Shown: positions 1 to 14,500 of the stretch, one piece after another
Position numbering within the stretch: the stretch's first letter is position 1
How the letters are laid out: every line of letters starts with the position of its first letter
Assembly: GCA_022393335.1 (NCBI GenBank)
Contig: JAJEKB010020781.1
Coordinates: forward strand, 389,886-453,885
Reading direction: 5' to 3'
From: Macrotrachela quadricornifera
Taxonomy: Eukaryota > Rotifera > Eurotatoria > Philodinida > Philodinidae
DNA length: 64,000 nucleotides
Notes under the pieces: generated by a model
What the model saw: the letters and a program-made list of their open reading frames with translations, nothing else
Databases searched by the model: none
Told to the model about the DNA's origin: nothing
Translations under genes and position numbers: made by a program

Positions 1-461
1 TTTAACTAAATAGAAGTAAAAAATAAAATAGATATAAAGACGATTAAGAATATTAGACAGTCATTGGAATATTATCATCTTGTTGAATAAATTTTTTATA
101 TTCTATTAATAATTTTAAGGTATGAAAGATAAATAAGATATTTTTCTTCGTATTAGATAATAAAATAAACAAGGAAAATTAAAATATACAATATTTTTGT
201 TATCTTAAGCATTTATTGAAAATAAAAAAGCAAATAATATGTTAATTTCAAAAGAAAATAATATAGATTAAAGCTCACAAAAAGCAATGAAAGAATATTA
301 GAAAAGATTAATTTTCAGCAAAAGCATATTTAGAAGAAAAATCTTATGATTTTATGATAAATTTTTTAAAGCAGAAGAAAAGCATTGCTCAATTGATTAT
401 AAAATAAATTAATAAATTCAAAGTTAGATTCATAATATCACTTTTGATTATTTTTCTGTTT
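1..461. other. 3' flank, no gene seen
   Basis: This AT-rich sequence lies downstream of the minus-strand membrane-protein gene. I see no reading frame with coding character and no clear repeat. A further exon of that gene could lie left of the window if the GT at its apparent stop is a splice donor. Confidence 0.5.
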
Positions 462-3400
462 TTACGTAATAGTAAAAGTCATAGTTCCTGGACCAAGTCC
501 ATACATTGTGGTTGGTCCTAAAAGACTTGTGTAGGGTGGTCTTACTACCAAAATGTACTTATTCATAGATAAAAACAGCATTCCAAGCATAAATTGACCG
601 TTATTATCGCCTTGCTCATCTTTTAATAGTAAATTTTGATTTAGAAGATTAGGATTAAAACTATTATTGTATAAATATCCATATGTAGGATAGTAATTAT
701 CAGATCGAATCATATAATAATCAGAAACAGATACATTTATTTGAATGGCTTGATAATAATAAAAATTTGAGCTTAAACATGGATTCGATTCACAAATCTT
801 CGAACTATTCTCGGTGAATTCCGATGAATATTGTGATTGTATAGCAGATGGACCTAAATTGAAAAGTGAGAAAAGATCAAAATAAATCTACTTTTAGAAT
901 TTAAATAATAAATTTATAAATTATAATTTGAATATGATTCGTTTTAAATGACTTTGTATTGTATTTAATTTAATTGAAATATTATCTCAATTAATAACTT
1001 TCTAATTAATGAATGAACCAGAATAAATGAATATCTCAATATTTTGTGAATATCTCTATCAAATTGTGACAAATATACTTGATTTTTTTCAAATGATAGT
1101 TTCGTACAGTTCTCTAGAAAATCTTATGAAAAGAGTTGTGTCCAATTAACACTACACGACCTGTCCAAGCATGACGAAATCATGTTTTTTTCTCTTGTAT
1201 TTTCAATATTTCAGTAGGATGAAATTGAATGAAGCTGAGAATTTTATGATCTATATATAACCTGAGTTGTCCTACACATTCTAAAAGTTTCGTTTGATTT
1301 GAAACTTTCTTAAAAGTCTTATGATTGAAATATAAGACCATTATGGGATCACCAAAAATTGATTGCGTGTTTGAGTACTATATAAAGAACTGATGAAGAA
1401 AATTTTGAATATGTAAAAATATGTCTTCAGAATAGGAAAAAAGACTTTCTGATGGAATCACGTTCTGTTTATTTTTGTGATTCAACTCTGCCTACACATA
1501 TGAACAGTTAAATAGATAGATCGTGGTATTACTAATTCTTGTGAACAAGATACTATGTTGTTTCATTAGTCTCTATTGCCAGTTGAAATCATCATAGATA
1601 TACTCTTCAAATAAGCGACATAACTCAAAAATGATGTTTTGATATTTTCAGATAAAAATATAATCAATTGTGAGTGATTTCGTCACGGCCGTCTTCACCA
1701 GTCATAATGCTCATAAAAACCATTGAATACATTGGTTAGATTGAGTATAAAAAACTTTATTTCGAGCGCTACTTTTTGAAATAAAAAAACAGTTACTTGT
1801 GTCTAAAAATGAATTACAGATTATTTTCGTGATGGAATCGCCTTCATCAATGTATTACATTTACATACGTAAGAATTTTTTAAAGAAATGTCGAAAGATA
1901 GATTTCATAATATCATTCTATAGAGTGTATGAAGCAACACTAATTAATGTGAATAGTTTCGAAAATGACAGATTCATATACGTAAAAAAATCAAAAAAAT
2001 ATAATATAACTATGTAAAGAAAAATGCATTTCTGTGTGTTATCATACTCGTTCTGCAAGATGGTTAAAATAGTTTTGATGAATCGAATAAGTCAGATTCG
2101 CCCACCAGAGTCTACCATTATATGAACAGACTATACAATGTTCCAAAATGATCCACTTTCAATACATTCATTATTCATATTAATGATTTTCTGTCGCTCT
2201 TTCGACCAGATATAACGAAACTATATAGGTCATTTTGTAACTCATAAAAAGTTCTTATACTTTCTATTACGGTCACCACAATTCTATTTTTCTTATGTTT
2301 AATTGGAAATCACAACATTTATTTTTATTAATAATTTAAAGAAAAATGTTTTCTCTATCATTAAGATACGAGTAAAATGTTGTAAAATATTTTTTGCAAT
2401 GCTCGACATTTATAACAAGAACAACTGATTGTTCCAACTTGTTTCTTTTATAGAAGATTGATCAATGTAACCTGTAAATCGTATTGAAATATCTTTTGGC
2501 CTCTCTAAGAAAGATTACATTTGAAAACAGTGAAAATTTGCATCAGAATAAGATTTATTATCTGTTTTGCTAGACGGAATAAAATCATTAATTTTATAAA
2601 AATGTGCATTTGAAAGCAAATCATTTCGGAATATTGTACTGTTAATCAAAAATAATTTCATCGTTATTTGTTAAAATAAGTCTTTTCACACCGGTAAAGT
2701 TAGCAACAAATTCGACTTTTATTAGCAAACATTCGCTCCTTAACGTGTGCTTAAGTATTGATTAGTATATCTTATACAACTTGACAAACTCTATCTAATG
2801 GTGCAATCATATTTTACAGCCAAAATTATGACTCAGAAAATATCAAAATATTTTATTTTCTTAATAAAATTCTAGTAAAATATTCGTGTAAAAGCTATTG
2901 ATGACATTTTACAAGTGTCTTACCATAATTCTTCCCTATCTTATTATGAAGGATAAAATAAAATAGATTAGAACAGATTTAATTTACATGTTTCTAAACA
3001 ATATGAATTTTTCTTTATTTTTCTCATTCTATAATAATCAAATAAAACTCTAAATGATTCATATTTATCTTCCAACTACTATAGTAATAAAAGTGAATAT
3101 GAAAGTAAATTGATAAAATATATTTTGATTAAATGAAAATCATACACATTTATTTTACAGAAATAGGCTTTACTATTTTTACAAAACATTTAATTTTTAA
3201 AAACCTCATGATAAAGAAAAGATTGTGTATATTAGTTGATAAATAAATTCTTGATAGATTGAATTTACCATTTAACCTTATTAATTACAATTGTATTTCA
3301 ACAATTCTTGTTAAGAGAATATTATGAATTATAAGTAAAATTAAAATAAAAATATTATTCTTGAAAATTTTTTTTTTTTCATAATTAATAATAAATTTCA

Positions 3401-6400
3401 TCATATTCAAATTCACTTTTAATGAAAACTTTTAATGTTGTATTACTAAATTAATATAATAAAAGAATATTCAATATTTTATAAAACTTAAAATATTTCT
3501 CTATCAATAATCGATTTATTTAATTGACAAACTATATTCATTTTTTACCTGTTATATTTAATCGAGAAAAACTAACCAAATTTGGACCATTTACAATAAT
3601 TGAGAATGATCCTGGTATATAATAGTCGTATGTTGTTACAACCACAATATATTTTGTCATAGCTTGTAAGATAAATGTGAGTAAGAACTGAGTACCTATG
3701 CCATTATCATTCTTTATTAATAAATTTTGAATTGGAGCAGCACGTCTAAAACTATTATAATATAGATATCCATATGTATCCATGTTACTACTTGATGTAA
3801 TTGTATAATTTCCCGATGTAGATACACTAATTTCAATAGCTTCGAAAGGAAAGGTTGTGAATGATGTACAAGGTGGTGTAGGACAATATGTTTGACTATT
3901 GCTTGTTATAGTTGATGAGTAGTTTGATTTTATCATCGATGAAGGATCTATTCAAGAAACAGAATTTATTCAAAGTTTAAAATCTATATTTGTAGTTTAT
4001 GATATTTTGTTTTTACATGATAGTTTTTCATTATTTTTTTGTACAGAAATGTTTTAAGAGAAAATAAGTTAGATAAAATTGGAGTCTATGTAAAGGTGAA
4101 AGTAGTTCGATAATATGGCAACGTTCTGGCTGAATCAAATCAGCTCGGTAGACGTCAGAATTCCCTCGATTGAGGCTTTCGAAAAAACGTTTTTTTATTT
4201 TATATTTTTGGCTATAAAAACTAAAGTGTTACGTGATGTTTTATCAGAATGTATAAAAAACTGCTCCAAACATACAAATGTCAGAAAAATTATTTGTACG
4301 ATTTCTTTTTTAATCAAAGATAGTTGAAATATAGACATTTTAAGATTTGACTAGTATGAAAACAATCATCATATCATTTAGTATTTACACTATAAAAATG
4401 TACATTATCTATTGAGTCTCTGCGCTAAATACAAGGTTAATCTTTGAAAATTCTGCATGTTTTTGCCAGAAAATTCATTTGTATGGTTTTGATAATGATG
4501 ACATTTCATTTTACTTGATTTCAAAGTATTTAATTATTAAGTCATTAGATACAGAAAAAATGAGTGAGTGACACATTCATAGTCTATTTTTATTGGATTC
4601 ATGTATTAAATATATGATTATCTTTGATTTATAGACACATGACAACTAAAATTGAAAATTGTGTTTTATTTCGATTACTTCAAACTTTCTTTATAGTGTA
4701 TCTGATTATATTTTAGCTCATATAAAACATTTGACTTCCACATTTTTATCTTACAGCACTGGGCTAGCAAATTTCTCTATATACTACACACTGTAATTGG
4801 GAACATCCTTATACTTAGTATTTGTTCGTAAGCGATATGAAGCTTTAGATCTCGAATTAATGGTAGAATCATATATTTTATACATGAGTTGAATAAAAAT
4901 AGAGTATGATTATGTCATTCATACGTTTCTATATCTAATGACTATATAATTAAATACTTTGAAACTAGGGAAAATGAAAAATATCATCATTATCAGGATC
5001 GTACGAATAATTTTTGCAGCATTTCTATATTATTTTAATCATTTGTTCTGAAGTTTCTTTTAAAATTATTTATCATGATGAGTATCTTTTACATGAGTTC
5101 CTAAACTAATTCATATTTGGAATCGTTGTTTTTAGACCATTTTCAAAAAAATATTTGTCAGTTTTTTGCTAGTTCTTAATCCCTTACCCGTTATTGAAGA
5201 GTATACTCGACAAAGCAATCTTTATAGAAAAAATGACAATTACAATTCCATAATTGTAACGGATGCGCTAGATGAACCGAGTCTCTAAGTATTTTGCAAG
5301 TATTTCTCTCAAATTTTAATGTATATAGTTAAGTTTTTTTAAAAGATAGTTTATGAAAATTTCTAAAAAAATGCTTATGAAGAAATGTTTTTCAATAAAT
5401 AACTACGAAGTTATATCCCATCAATGCTCCAAGCCTAAAGAAAAGTGTACTCTCAATGCATTCGTTTTCATGCTAATGATTTTGTAGCCAACGAAAAACT
5501 GTATCAATTCAGTAAATAACTTTTCATCACATACTATGAACTAACTCGAACAAAACCTTTTCGTCGTTTTCTTCTGTTCAAGTCACCTGAAACTTCTTTT
5601 TTGAATAAAAAGGGGAGAAAATTAAGGATTTTCAAAAGGCTTGATTTAAACACTGTAACAGTGTTTTGTTTACATCCAGAAAAGTTTTCATTACCGAAGC
5701 GAATGCACGACAAAATTTCAATTCATTATTCATTAAATTTTTGATTAAAGAAAGATTAACACTTAGTGAGTGTATTTACTAATGAACTAAATATCCTATT
5801 CTAATTTTACTTGTAACACTAGTAGTTGTTGATCTTGTTGTAGTAACACTAATAGTTGTCGATCTTGTTGTGGTAACACTAACAGTTGTTGATGCTGTTA
5901 TTATAACGCTAGTATTTCTTGACGTTGTTGTTGCACCAGTCGTGGTTGTTACAAGTGGAGTATTTGTAACAGTAGTGGTTGTTACAACTGGACTATTTGT
6001 AACAGTAGTGCTTTTTATGGTCGTAGTGGTAGTTATACTCGTGCTTACACCAGTTGTAATGCTGGTTAAGCCGCCTATAAAATAAAACAATACCAAACGA
6101 AAATGTGTACACTATACAGGCAAAGAAACTTGGTAAATAAAGAAAGTTCAAATAACATCAAAATGTAGTCGCTATATGTTTAATCGTGGATTTGTCAATG
6201 TTGTTTTACATGTGAAAATGACTACTGCATGTTTTCTAAGTACATCTATGAATGTATAAAGCCATTTCATTTTTCGAAGCTATATATATATAATGTCAAA
6301 GTAATTGAAACAAGAAAATATAACGTACAATTATTTTGTTCGAAAAAATTTATACCAAACAAAAGTGAATATCTTTCTCATTCAACACAAGATGTAAATT

Positions 6401-9400
6401 TAAAGGTTATTGTATTTACCTGAAAAACTGAATTATATCGATAGACATATCTGCTCGTAGTCAAAATATTTATAAATATATGATTAACCTTTGAGAATTA
6501 ATTGTCGTTCTAGCTCTGAAACAAGTCTTATTTTAACCTTGATATAATATAGTACATCAAAATACATTATATATATTCTTAGTCATAAATTCTCATGAGA
6601 TTTATTGAGTATTTCTATCTAATTGCTTGTTATGTTTTGTTTTCTAAATTATCGAACGATGTCTTGATAAATTTAGTGATCCCATATACTAACGAGTGTT
6701 CACTCATGTGTAGAAGAATGAATATAATTGTCTTACGATTGTTTTTCCCCGTTTCTTTATATCTTCTATCTTCTAAAAGACAATAGCTGTTTAGCGTGAA
6801 GGATTGATGTATGGAAACTGCTTCAGAAGAATTAGTCTAAGAATCGAGTCTTTTTGGATATTCGTTGTTTATGTTAACATCACTAGGACTCACAAAACTG
6901 CATAATCTACATTTTGACATTAATAAGCGCTATCTTCTGAAGCGCTATTTATAACAAACTTTTCTTTAGAATCGCCTCTTTAATCTCTCCCTTTTGAACA
7001 AAAGCTTATTTTTTTAAGAAGTAGATGACAGAAATTATCAAAAATTTTGCCGAAAAAAGTTAAATCAATTTAAAAATCATATTGTTTCTGAAAAAATAGA
7101 ACATGACCTATCTTTCTATGCATTCATATCAATTTTTATTTTTTCGACAAAAACTGACTTTTATTGACAGGGTGGAGGTTTAAAAGATGGCTCTACAGAA
7201 GAATTTGGTTAGAAAAGTGCTCTAAGTATAGCGCTTATTGATATCAGAATGACCATTATGAAGTTCTGTGGATGTTAGTAAAGACACGTTGCAATATTTG
7301 TTTTCGCTAGAAGAGAGATTGTGGCTGTTAGCATTGAAGAAAATTAATTTTAGATCATTACTAAGGATTTCTTTCTTCTATGCATCAGACAAAATGATTG
7401 TTAGTGGATGATTTTGTATATAACCTTGCAAGATATGGATGTTAGTGAAGAAGGCCTATATGTATTTTTATTAGGCAACTGCAAAGTGATCTCGATCCTA
7501 GTCTCGCTGGGACCGGAACGGGACTAAAATTTCCAACTGGTCCGAGCTTTTTTTTCCATCACAAACTCAGTTATGACTTATTATTATTTTTATTTTATAT
7601 GGACTAAACATCTCCAAAACCAATTGTTTCTCTCAACAATTTCGCTAAAATTCTTTTATTAAGTTCCAACACTGTGTTGAATAATCCGAATCACTCGATA
7701 TTTTGTGCAAGTTTTCCATTATTGAAAATAAAACACATAAATTTGAGTTGATAAAGTTTTGGGCATAACTTTATCATAGTTTTTGTCACTTTCTTGTTAT
7801 GATCTAATAATAACTTTTTAGTTTTGTTGTTTTATTCATTTGTATTCAAAAACATACCTCGATACATGTATAGAATACAGAAATTGATATAAATCTTAGG
7901 TTTAATCATGTAAAAATGCTTTAATTGTAAGTCCAACAATTGAAGTTCTAGTTCAACAGGTTCCGCATTTAATGCAGTCATTTGAAATCTCTAAATAACA
8001 CCCGTTTAAAATCAGTCATTTATGTTATTAAAACGACAAGATTCGTTGAATTTTAGAAGCGATACTACACCTATAGAATGGTATCAAAGTTAATGAAAAA
8101 TTTGCAACAGAATCGGAACCGAAAAAAAGTAATTTTGCAGTTCCCTAGTTTTTAGGAAAGTGAGTGTTTGCGATGTCAGCATAGAAATTACAAATATCTA
8201 GAAAATTATGAAATACGTATTTGACTTAACTTAGTGGAGGACTCAAGATAAGTTTGAAAATTTCTTCACATTAGTAAAAACCAGCGAAAACTGACGAATC
8301 TCACTGGATTCGACCGGCTTTGTCTGATCGGTTACCAATTTGAGGCTTGTCGAATCGAAGAAACTTTGGTTTCAAAGCTATTTTATTGCATCTCTTCACA
8401 TATGGAGGACCAAAGCTGATCCATATTTATAACATTTTGAATAAAACTTTTTAAAATTCAAACATGGTGGTTGTATTGAAAATGCGAGATGCATTTTTCG
8501 GTTGCATTCAACTTCAGTGGCAGATCCAGAAAATCAGTGAAGGGATGGCAGCTTTTCGCAGGGAGAAACATCGTTCTCAAAAAACGCGTTTGAACACATT
8601 TTCAAGGTAGAAAAATTGCTAATTTTATTGCTTCTATTGTGAAAAAATGCGAAAGAAATTCTGTATGAGTGGGGAGGGGGACGAGGGTAGTGAACACCAG
8701 ATCGTGATGTTGCTGGAACCATCAGTGGAAGAAATCTTGACAGTGATCTTATAAGACTGAAATCAAAACTAGCTGTTAATTTGGAAGCAGCAACTATTAA
8801 GTCGAATCACAATTCATAATCAATTTTTAGAAACCTCACAAACCCACATAACATTCTAAAAACAGGATTTTTTTTCGAAAATAGATAGTTCTCCAAACAC
8901 TTTTTTGAAAATCTATGGACACATACAGAAAGGTTTCTGGACTAATGTTGAGTTTCTTAAGTTACTTTATTGATTTTCGAGATCTGGAGAATGATTGAGT
9001 TTTCTGGCAATATTTTACCTTAAACTTTTGAGTTTTCAATAAAAGATTTGAAAACTCAATCAAGTATTATATAAAAATTTCTGAAAAGCATTTTCATATC
9101 ATTTCTTTCTATTTTATTGTTCTCTTTCGATAATTTACAGTTTCACGAGTTATTCGGCATACATATGAGAAACCATATTTGATGTATGTCGAAGCATCAA
9201 GGGAGGAACAATGAACTCCAATCCCATAGAAGTTTTTGAAGTCTCGAATAGTTCTTACAATCTCTTAGAGTTCTTTCAAGATTCTTAGGTTTTGCTCTAT
9301 CAACCTTCCTCAGAGTCCATCGAGACCTCGTTATTACAAGGGGGAAACATCTGACTCCAGGACTCCTTGACTCCACTTTGACTCCACTTGATTCCACTTG

Positions 9401-11541
9401 ACTCCACGTTGACTTCACTTGACTCCGCATGACTCCGTTTGACTCAAGTCTGTAGTTTCACTCTTGGAATTATTTCCCAAAAACGGAACATTTTTGTTCT
9501 GTTTTGAGTAATAATTCCCAAAAACAGAACACTTTTGTTCTGTCGTGGGAGATAATTCCCATGACAGAACAAAAGTGTTCTGTTTTTGGGAATTGTTTTC
9601 CAACAATGAACACTTGTATTCTAATGGGAATTAATTAATAGAGAAGCAGCAGAATCTGTTATCTCGCATGACTCCACGCGATTCTGCGTGACTCCGTGCG
9701 AGTCACTTGGCTCCAAGTGATTCCACTTGACTCTACTGACTCCACTTGACTCCACACTGACTCCAAGGGACTGGAGTCAGATGTTTCCCCCTTGCGTTAT
9801 TAACTATTTTTTTCAAAAATTTTTATTGCGAGCATGAAATTATTTTAGACTTCGGAAAAATATCTTTACTACAGGAACTCTTTTCTCATCTGTATATTCA
9901 ACATTATCTACAAATATGCAGGATTCATGTCAGATTTTGCTGTGAGAATTGAAGATCTATGCCATATTGTTATATTATTGTGAGAATTTTGTCAACATGA
10001 TGTTTCTATGATGTAAGGATTCTGATTACTCTTCAGAATATGATTTCGACAGACTCAAACATTTACGTCTGATGATCTTGATTGCAATGAAGACTATTAC
10101 ATTGGCATTCTAACTCACTTCAAGACTGTCTCTATGAAAGACAAGACGCTATGGTCAGTTTAGAAATTTGATCGACTTTAGTACTGAGACTTTAGGCGGT
10201 TTGAAGATATAAAGACGAAAATAATGTGTGGTAGGTTTGGAAATGATTTGGAGAAAGTTTGATAATTAATAGAATGGATTTCTGATTCATATTAGCAAAA
10301 AATGCTCACTAGTTTTTTAATGCTTCAGAAACCTTGATTAGATTTTGGAGATTGTGAGCTTCTTGATTACTTTTTATAAGTTTTCAAATAGGTTCATGAT
10401 ATGTCAAAAATCATATTTCGGAAACATTCTGACAGTTTTATAAAGTGACAAAACGAAAAACTCTTTATAGGTTTGTGAAAGCACTTTTTTCTTATAGAGA
10501 GTAGAACAAGTCTTTTGTACTCACTGTAAAGTTGTGGCTTTAAGAAAAATCAAAGTTAAAATCAATATGTTAAAAATATTTTCCACTCCTGTACAGAAAA
10601 AACATAGTAATATTAAGAGCATGTGTAAGAGAGTTTCTGCATACTTGTAGATCCACTCGAATAACATCATATTTTATTAATAGAATAATAGAAAAGATTT
10701 CTTCTAACATTTAATTGTCTATTAACTTGTCTAACATTCTGTCAGACTCCAATAAGAGTTTTCCTCACGCTTTTCTCTAGAAACCATTCTGTTGTTCGAG
10801 CCATCAAAGAGCCATTTTTATAATGTCTTAGAGTGGCTCGAATAACACCATGTTTCGTTCATATAATAGTGAAGATCAACTCTGATAAAATCGAAGTGGT
10901 CAATTGAAAGAGTTCTTAATCAGATTTCAACAGAATATGCCTTTTCCAAGAGTATCGATAAAATATGGCATCGGTGGGATGGATCAACGGATTCGTAGAG
11001 TTCCTCTGTCACATGATCCGAAGTATACTGAATCTTGTCTGAATAATTTTAAATAAAATCTTCAACATTTCTCTTATAATTTTGATTCTCTTAAAGTTCA
11101 AGTATTTAAGTGTGTTACTTTAACTCTAACTACTTTATAAAAGCGTTTCTTTTAAGCTCGGATCTGACCTAACTAGATTTGGTTACAAATAGGAACATGG
11201 ATTCGAGTCAGTGTTGAACTTAGTTTGATCTTAACTTAAAGTATTGTTATATAACTATAATACAATATAATCTTTGTTACAAATGCCTCTTTCTCTTTAA
11301 AGCAATAAATAATAAAATAATAGAACCAATATTCTGCTTGTTTTTCATAAATCTTTAAATTACTGCATATTTAGCGAATGAAAAAAATTGAATGAATAAA
11401 AAAGTCTATAAAATTGATCTTACTTGATAATGAACCTTTATTCTCTTTTTGTCGAAAATGAAGAACGATAGGAACAGAAACAACAACTGCTACTATAGCA
11501 AACAGTATTATTGGCAAACCAACTTTCAGAACTATGTGCAT
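462..11541 (-). CDS. Four-exon single-pass membrane protein with Thr-rich stalk and two PPC-like domains
   Basis: I join four exons: 11541-11424, 6074-5811, 3947-3549 and 853-462. All three junctions are GT..AG and phase 1, and the frame stays open throughout (about 388 aa). Exon 1 starts at an ATG and encodes a short N-terminus, a hydrophobic segment (about residues 7-27) and a basic stop (HFRQKE), so a signal anchor or uncleaved TM is likely. Exon 2 is a Thr/Ser-rich mucin-like stalk with repeats such as TTTRSTT. Exons 3 and 4 each encode one copy of a ~130-aa domain with the pattern C..C, YGYLY..SF, NLL.K, QF, KYI.VV and a C-terminal GP; this resembles bacterial pre-peptidase C-terminal-type beta sandwiches. 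The domain resemblance is from memory. Function is unknown; a cell-surface role is inferred. A GT directly before the stop (ACGTAA) could instead be another donor, so the 3' end is less sure. The introns are long: 5.3, 1.9 and 2.7 kb. Confidence 0.68.
6905..7275. repeat. Diverged inverted repeat inside intron 1
   Basis: A segment around 6914-6940, ending AATAAGCGCTAT, is matched in inverted orientation around 7228-7251, starting ATAGCGCTTATT. Weaker similarity extends about 80 bases to the inner side and some way outward. It lies within the first intron of the four-exon gene. It is probably an old foldback or MITE; no target duplication is visible. Confidence 0.4.
9337..9794. mobile_element. 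hAT-like MITE with perfect 8-bp target duplication
   Basis: This 458-bp element has terminal inverted repeats beginning CAAGGGGGAAAC that match for about 24 bp at both ends. It is flanked on both sides by CGTTATTA (9329-9336 and 9795-9802), an exact 8-bp target-site duplication. An 8-bp duplication and a CA(A)GGG-type terminus are the hAT signature. It encodes no transposase. The subterminal parts are made of GACTCCACTT-like repeats, and the centre (about 9470-9600) is a palindrome built from AGAACACTTTTGTTCT units. It sits in a 5.3-kb intron of a minus-strand gene. Confidence 0.85.
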
Positions 11542-14500
11542 TGTTACGAAAAAACAAACGATTGATTGATTTGTCTGAAATAAAAGAATGATGTATTATA
11601 ATTGAAACAACAATAGAAGTAAATAATTTGGATTCAAAATTACATTAATGTAAGACTATAGTGAATGAGATATGCTTAACTCTTATTAATAAAATAAATT
11701 AGTCGAATTTAAGAATAAGTTTCAACAAAAGTCTGATGTAATGATAGGAAATTTACATAGGAGAATACATTCTATTCCGTGATATTGCATATTGCAGAAT
11801 CAGTTCCATCCAATCCTGAAATTCTGTCTTATTCTCACCCACAATTTACTGTGTGTAGTTAAAGGTAAAATTCTGAAATAGGTGCCTGATTTCTGAACAG
11901 AATACCAAGAATTAAATCGAAGCGAAATTAAATGGAATAGGATGATTGCTCTTGTCAGATGAATCTCCAGGTGGCCGCTCAGCATTTGTTGAGTAAAGAA
12001 GACCCAGTGCATATCTCTAACATCGGCCCGATCTGATCAAAATCGAACACTGATTCAGAACGAGTATCTCAAAACAATGTATAAAAAAATGTACTATATT
12101 ATTTTAGGAAACAAACTTATCGCAATTGATGAATATGTAAAAATGACTTTCACGAGATGGAATGTTGAACAAAACAATACTATATCTAGGAAATATTTAA
12201 TAAAGAATAGATCGTACGAAAAAAGGAGAGGATTATGATAATATTACATTCTTCTCTACTATAAATTTGAAATAATTTTCAAAGTATGCAAAAGAATGAT
12301 GGTACAACATAAGAAGTTTTTTACGCAAACTTATCTTACATAATATTTAACTTTTTATCGGGTACTTAAAAATTATGTTAGCAAAGACATATTTCAAATT
12401 CAATATAGAAAAGAAAGTCATAGCTCATCATATAATTTATAATGGAAGCATCTTCAAAAGTTCTATTCAAATCATAGATCTAATATTCCACAGAAACTCC
12501 GACAAAACATCAAACTCTGTATTTTGATGAATTTCCTAGAGTCGACGCAAACCATCTGCTACTGAAGTGAGATTGTAAAACAAAAACTTATGTGAATAAA
12601 GTGAATATATGACAAAAGATCACTTAATGGAAAGAGTAGTTTTAACATAATTAGAGTATGATTTTTCTTTTGACAGCAGCTAGATGAAGAAGAAAAGAAT
12701 ATACGTTCTAGCATTAAAAAAAATAACTTAAAAGAAAAATACTTATAACATCGTTGTCAATGCACAATTGTAACTAAGGTAACTGTGCATACATTAAATT
12801 GAGAGAAAAATTATAGAAATAAACTGCTAATTATATGAAACGAGGTGTTTAGATTAGAGCATTTTTTTATGATTATTGGAATCTAACTTTCATGATATTC
12901 ATAATATAAATTGGAATTATTTTATTTTAATTCTAAGTCAAAAATGATCTCTAGATTTCTGGTATCGTTCATCTTTTACTTGTTTTTTAGCATTTATTTT
13001 TTTAATTCTAATAAATACTGGATACTTTCTTAAGCAGAAAGTAAAATTTCTTTCTTCTTCATTTAACTTATTGTTGCAAATAACGAAGTCAACAAAATAA
13101 GACTGTCAGGTTATTAACATATTGCTTTTAAATAACAAATAAAAAATATTTTTTCTTTGTATCTTGTTGTCATGATATGGCATTTCCATTGAACCGTGTT
13201 ATACAAACTGATTAATTTTAATAAGCGAAGAAATATGTTTTTCATCCTAAGACGACAAAGTTACTTTTCAGGGCAATGAGGATGATGATGAGAGTGCGAT
13301 GAAATACTTATGCAGCTAATAAGTCTCAATAAATCCTTAGTTAAGCAATCTACTCTGTATAGAAAATAAATTCAAAAAAATAAATTTTAGTAGTCTGTCA
13401 GATTGAGAATTAGAGTCAAAGTGAGGGTGAGGATGAATGTATAGATGCAACTAATGGTAAGTGATGACGCAGCGGAACGGATGAAACTCAACTGTCAGTG
13501 TATCCACTTCTGAATATCAAAAGTTTCCATCTATTCATGGCATAGAGAGCTGATTATAAACGTTTTCTTTTTGTATCTTTTGAAGGAGTTACTCTTAAAT
13601 AAATATAAACAATAAAAGAAAATCCAAATCCAAATAATTATGCAATATATCACCAGATCAACAGTTCTTATCATACCTTCTAAGGTCTGAAAATGAAATC
13701 GCTTTTCTTCTTACTTTATCAATCAAATTGGAACTGAGTTCGACATTTCAGTTCGGATCTCGAATAATACCTGGACTATCGAGCTCTAGTTGCGAGTAAT
13801 CAGTCACATAATATCTAATAGAAAAATGTAAATAAAATTTTTAATTTTGATCCACTGTACCAATTTTTTTTTCAAAAGAGATGCAACAATTCTGTTACGA
13901 TTTTACTTCAATTTGTATACGGTGAGTTTCAAAATCTGTTACATTCATTTGCAAAAAGATTATCTTCACAAATTGAATGCATACATACATGAATATTAAA
14001 ATCTTCTTTAATTGTTACTAAATCAACAAATTTCTTCAAAAGAATTAAATTACAAATTTTATTTAGTATTTTCTTTTCAGATTAGCTGTGATCTTTATTT
14101 GTTGGAATTTAGATTACTTTTATGTATGAACCATTTTACAACAGAATTATACGAATAATTCTAGTAAAGAACTTTCATTTTCAATAGATCAAAAAAATGT
14201 TGAAAACTCTATTCTTAGTCTAATGAGAACAAGTTTGTCAAATACGGAAGGACGAGAATGCATTTTCTCCGCCAAATATTAAGGAACCGGATTTTTAAGC
14301 ATCTGTCATCCTTATTCTGGTAAAAAGTGAAATAAAAACACTTTCTCACAATAAAGATTTGCAGAAAATTAATGATTTTAGCATTCTTGAGTCGTTATTT
14401 GCCAGTTAAGCACATGCAGGCACTTTCTGCAACAATTTTCAAACTTTTTTGACGATTTTTTAGCCCTCCCACTGTTAGAACAATCGATAACTCTAAGTGA

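Noticed and set aside
5870..6085. Plus-strand Val-rich 71-aa frame
   Set aside because: Antisense of the Thr-rich stalk exon of the minus-strand gene.
9197..9606. Minus-strand frames of 77 and 63 aa
   Set aside because: They overlap the hAT-like MITE and its repeats; no domain.
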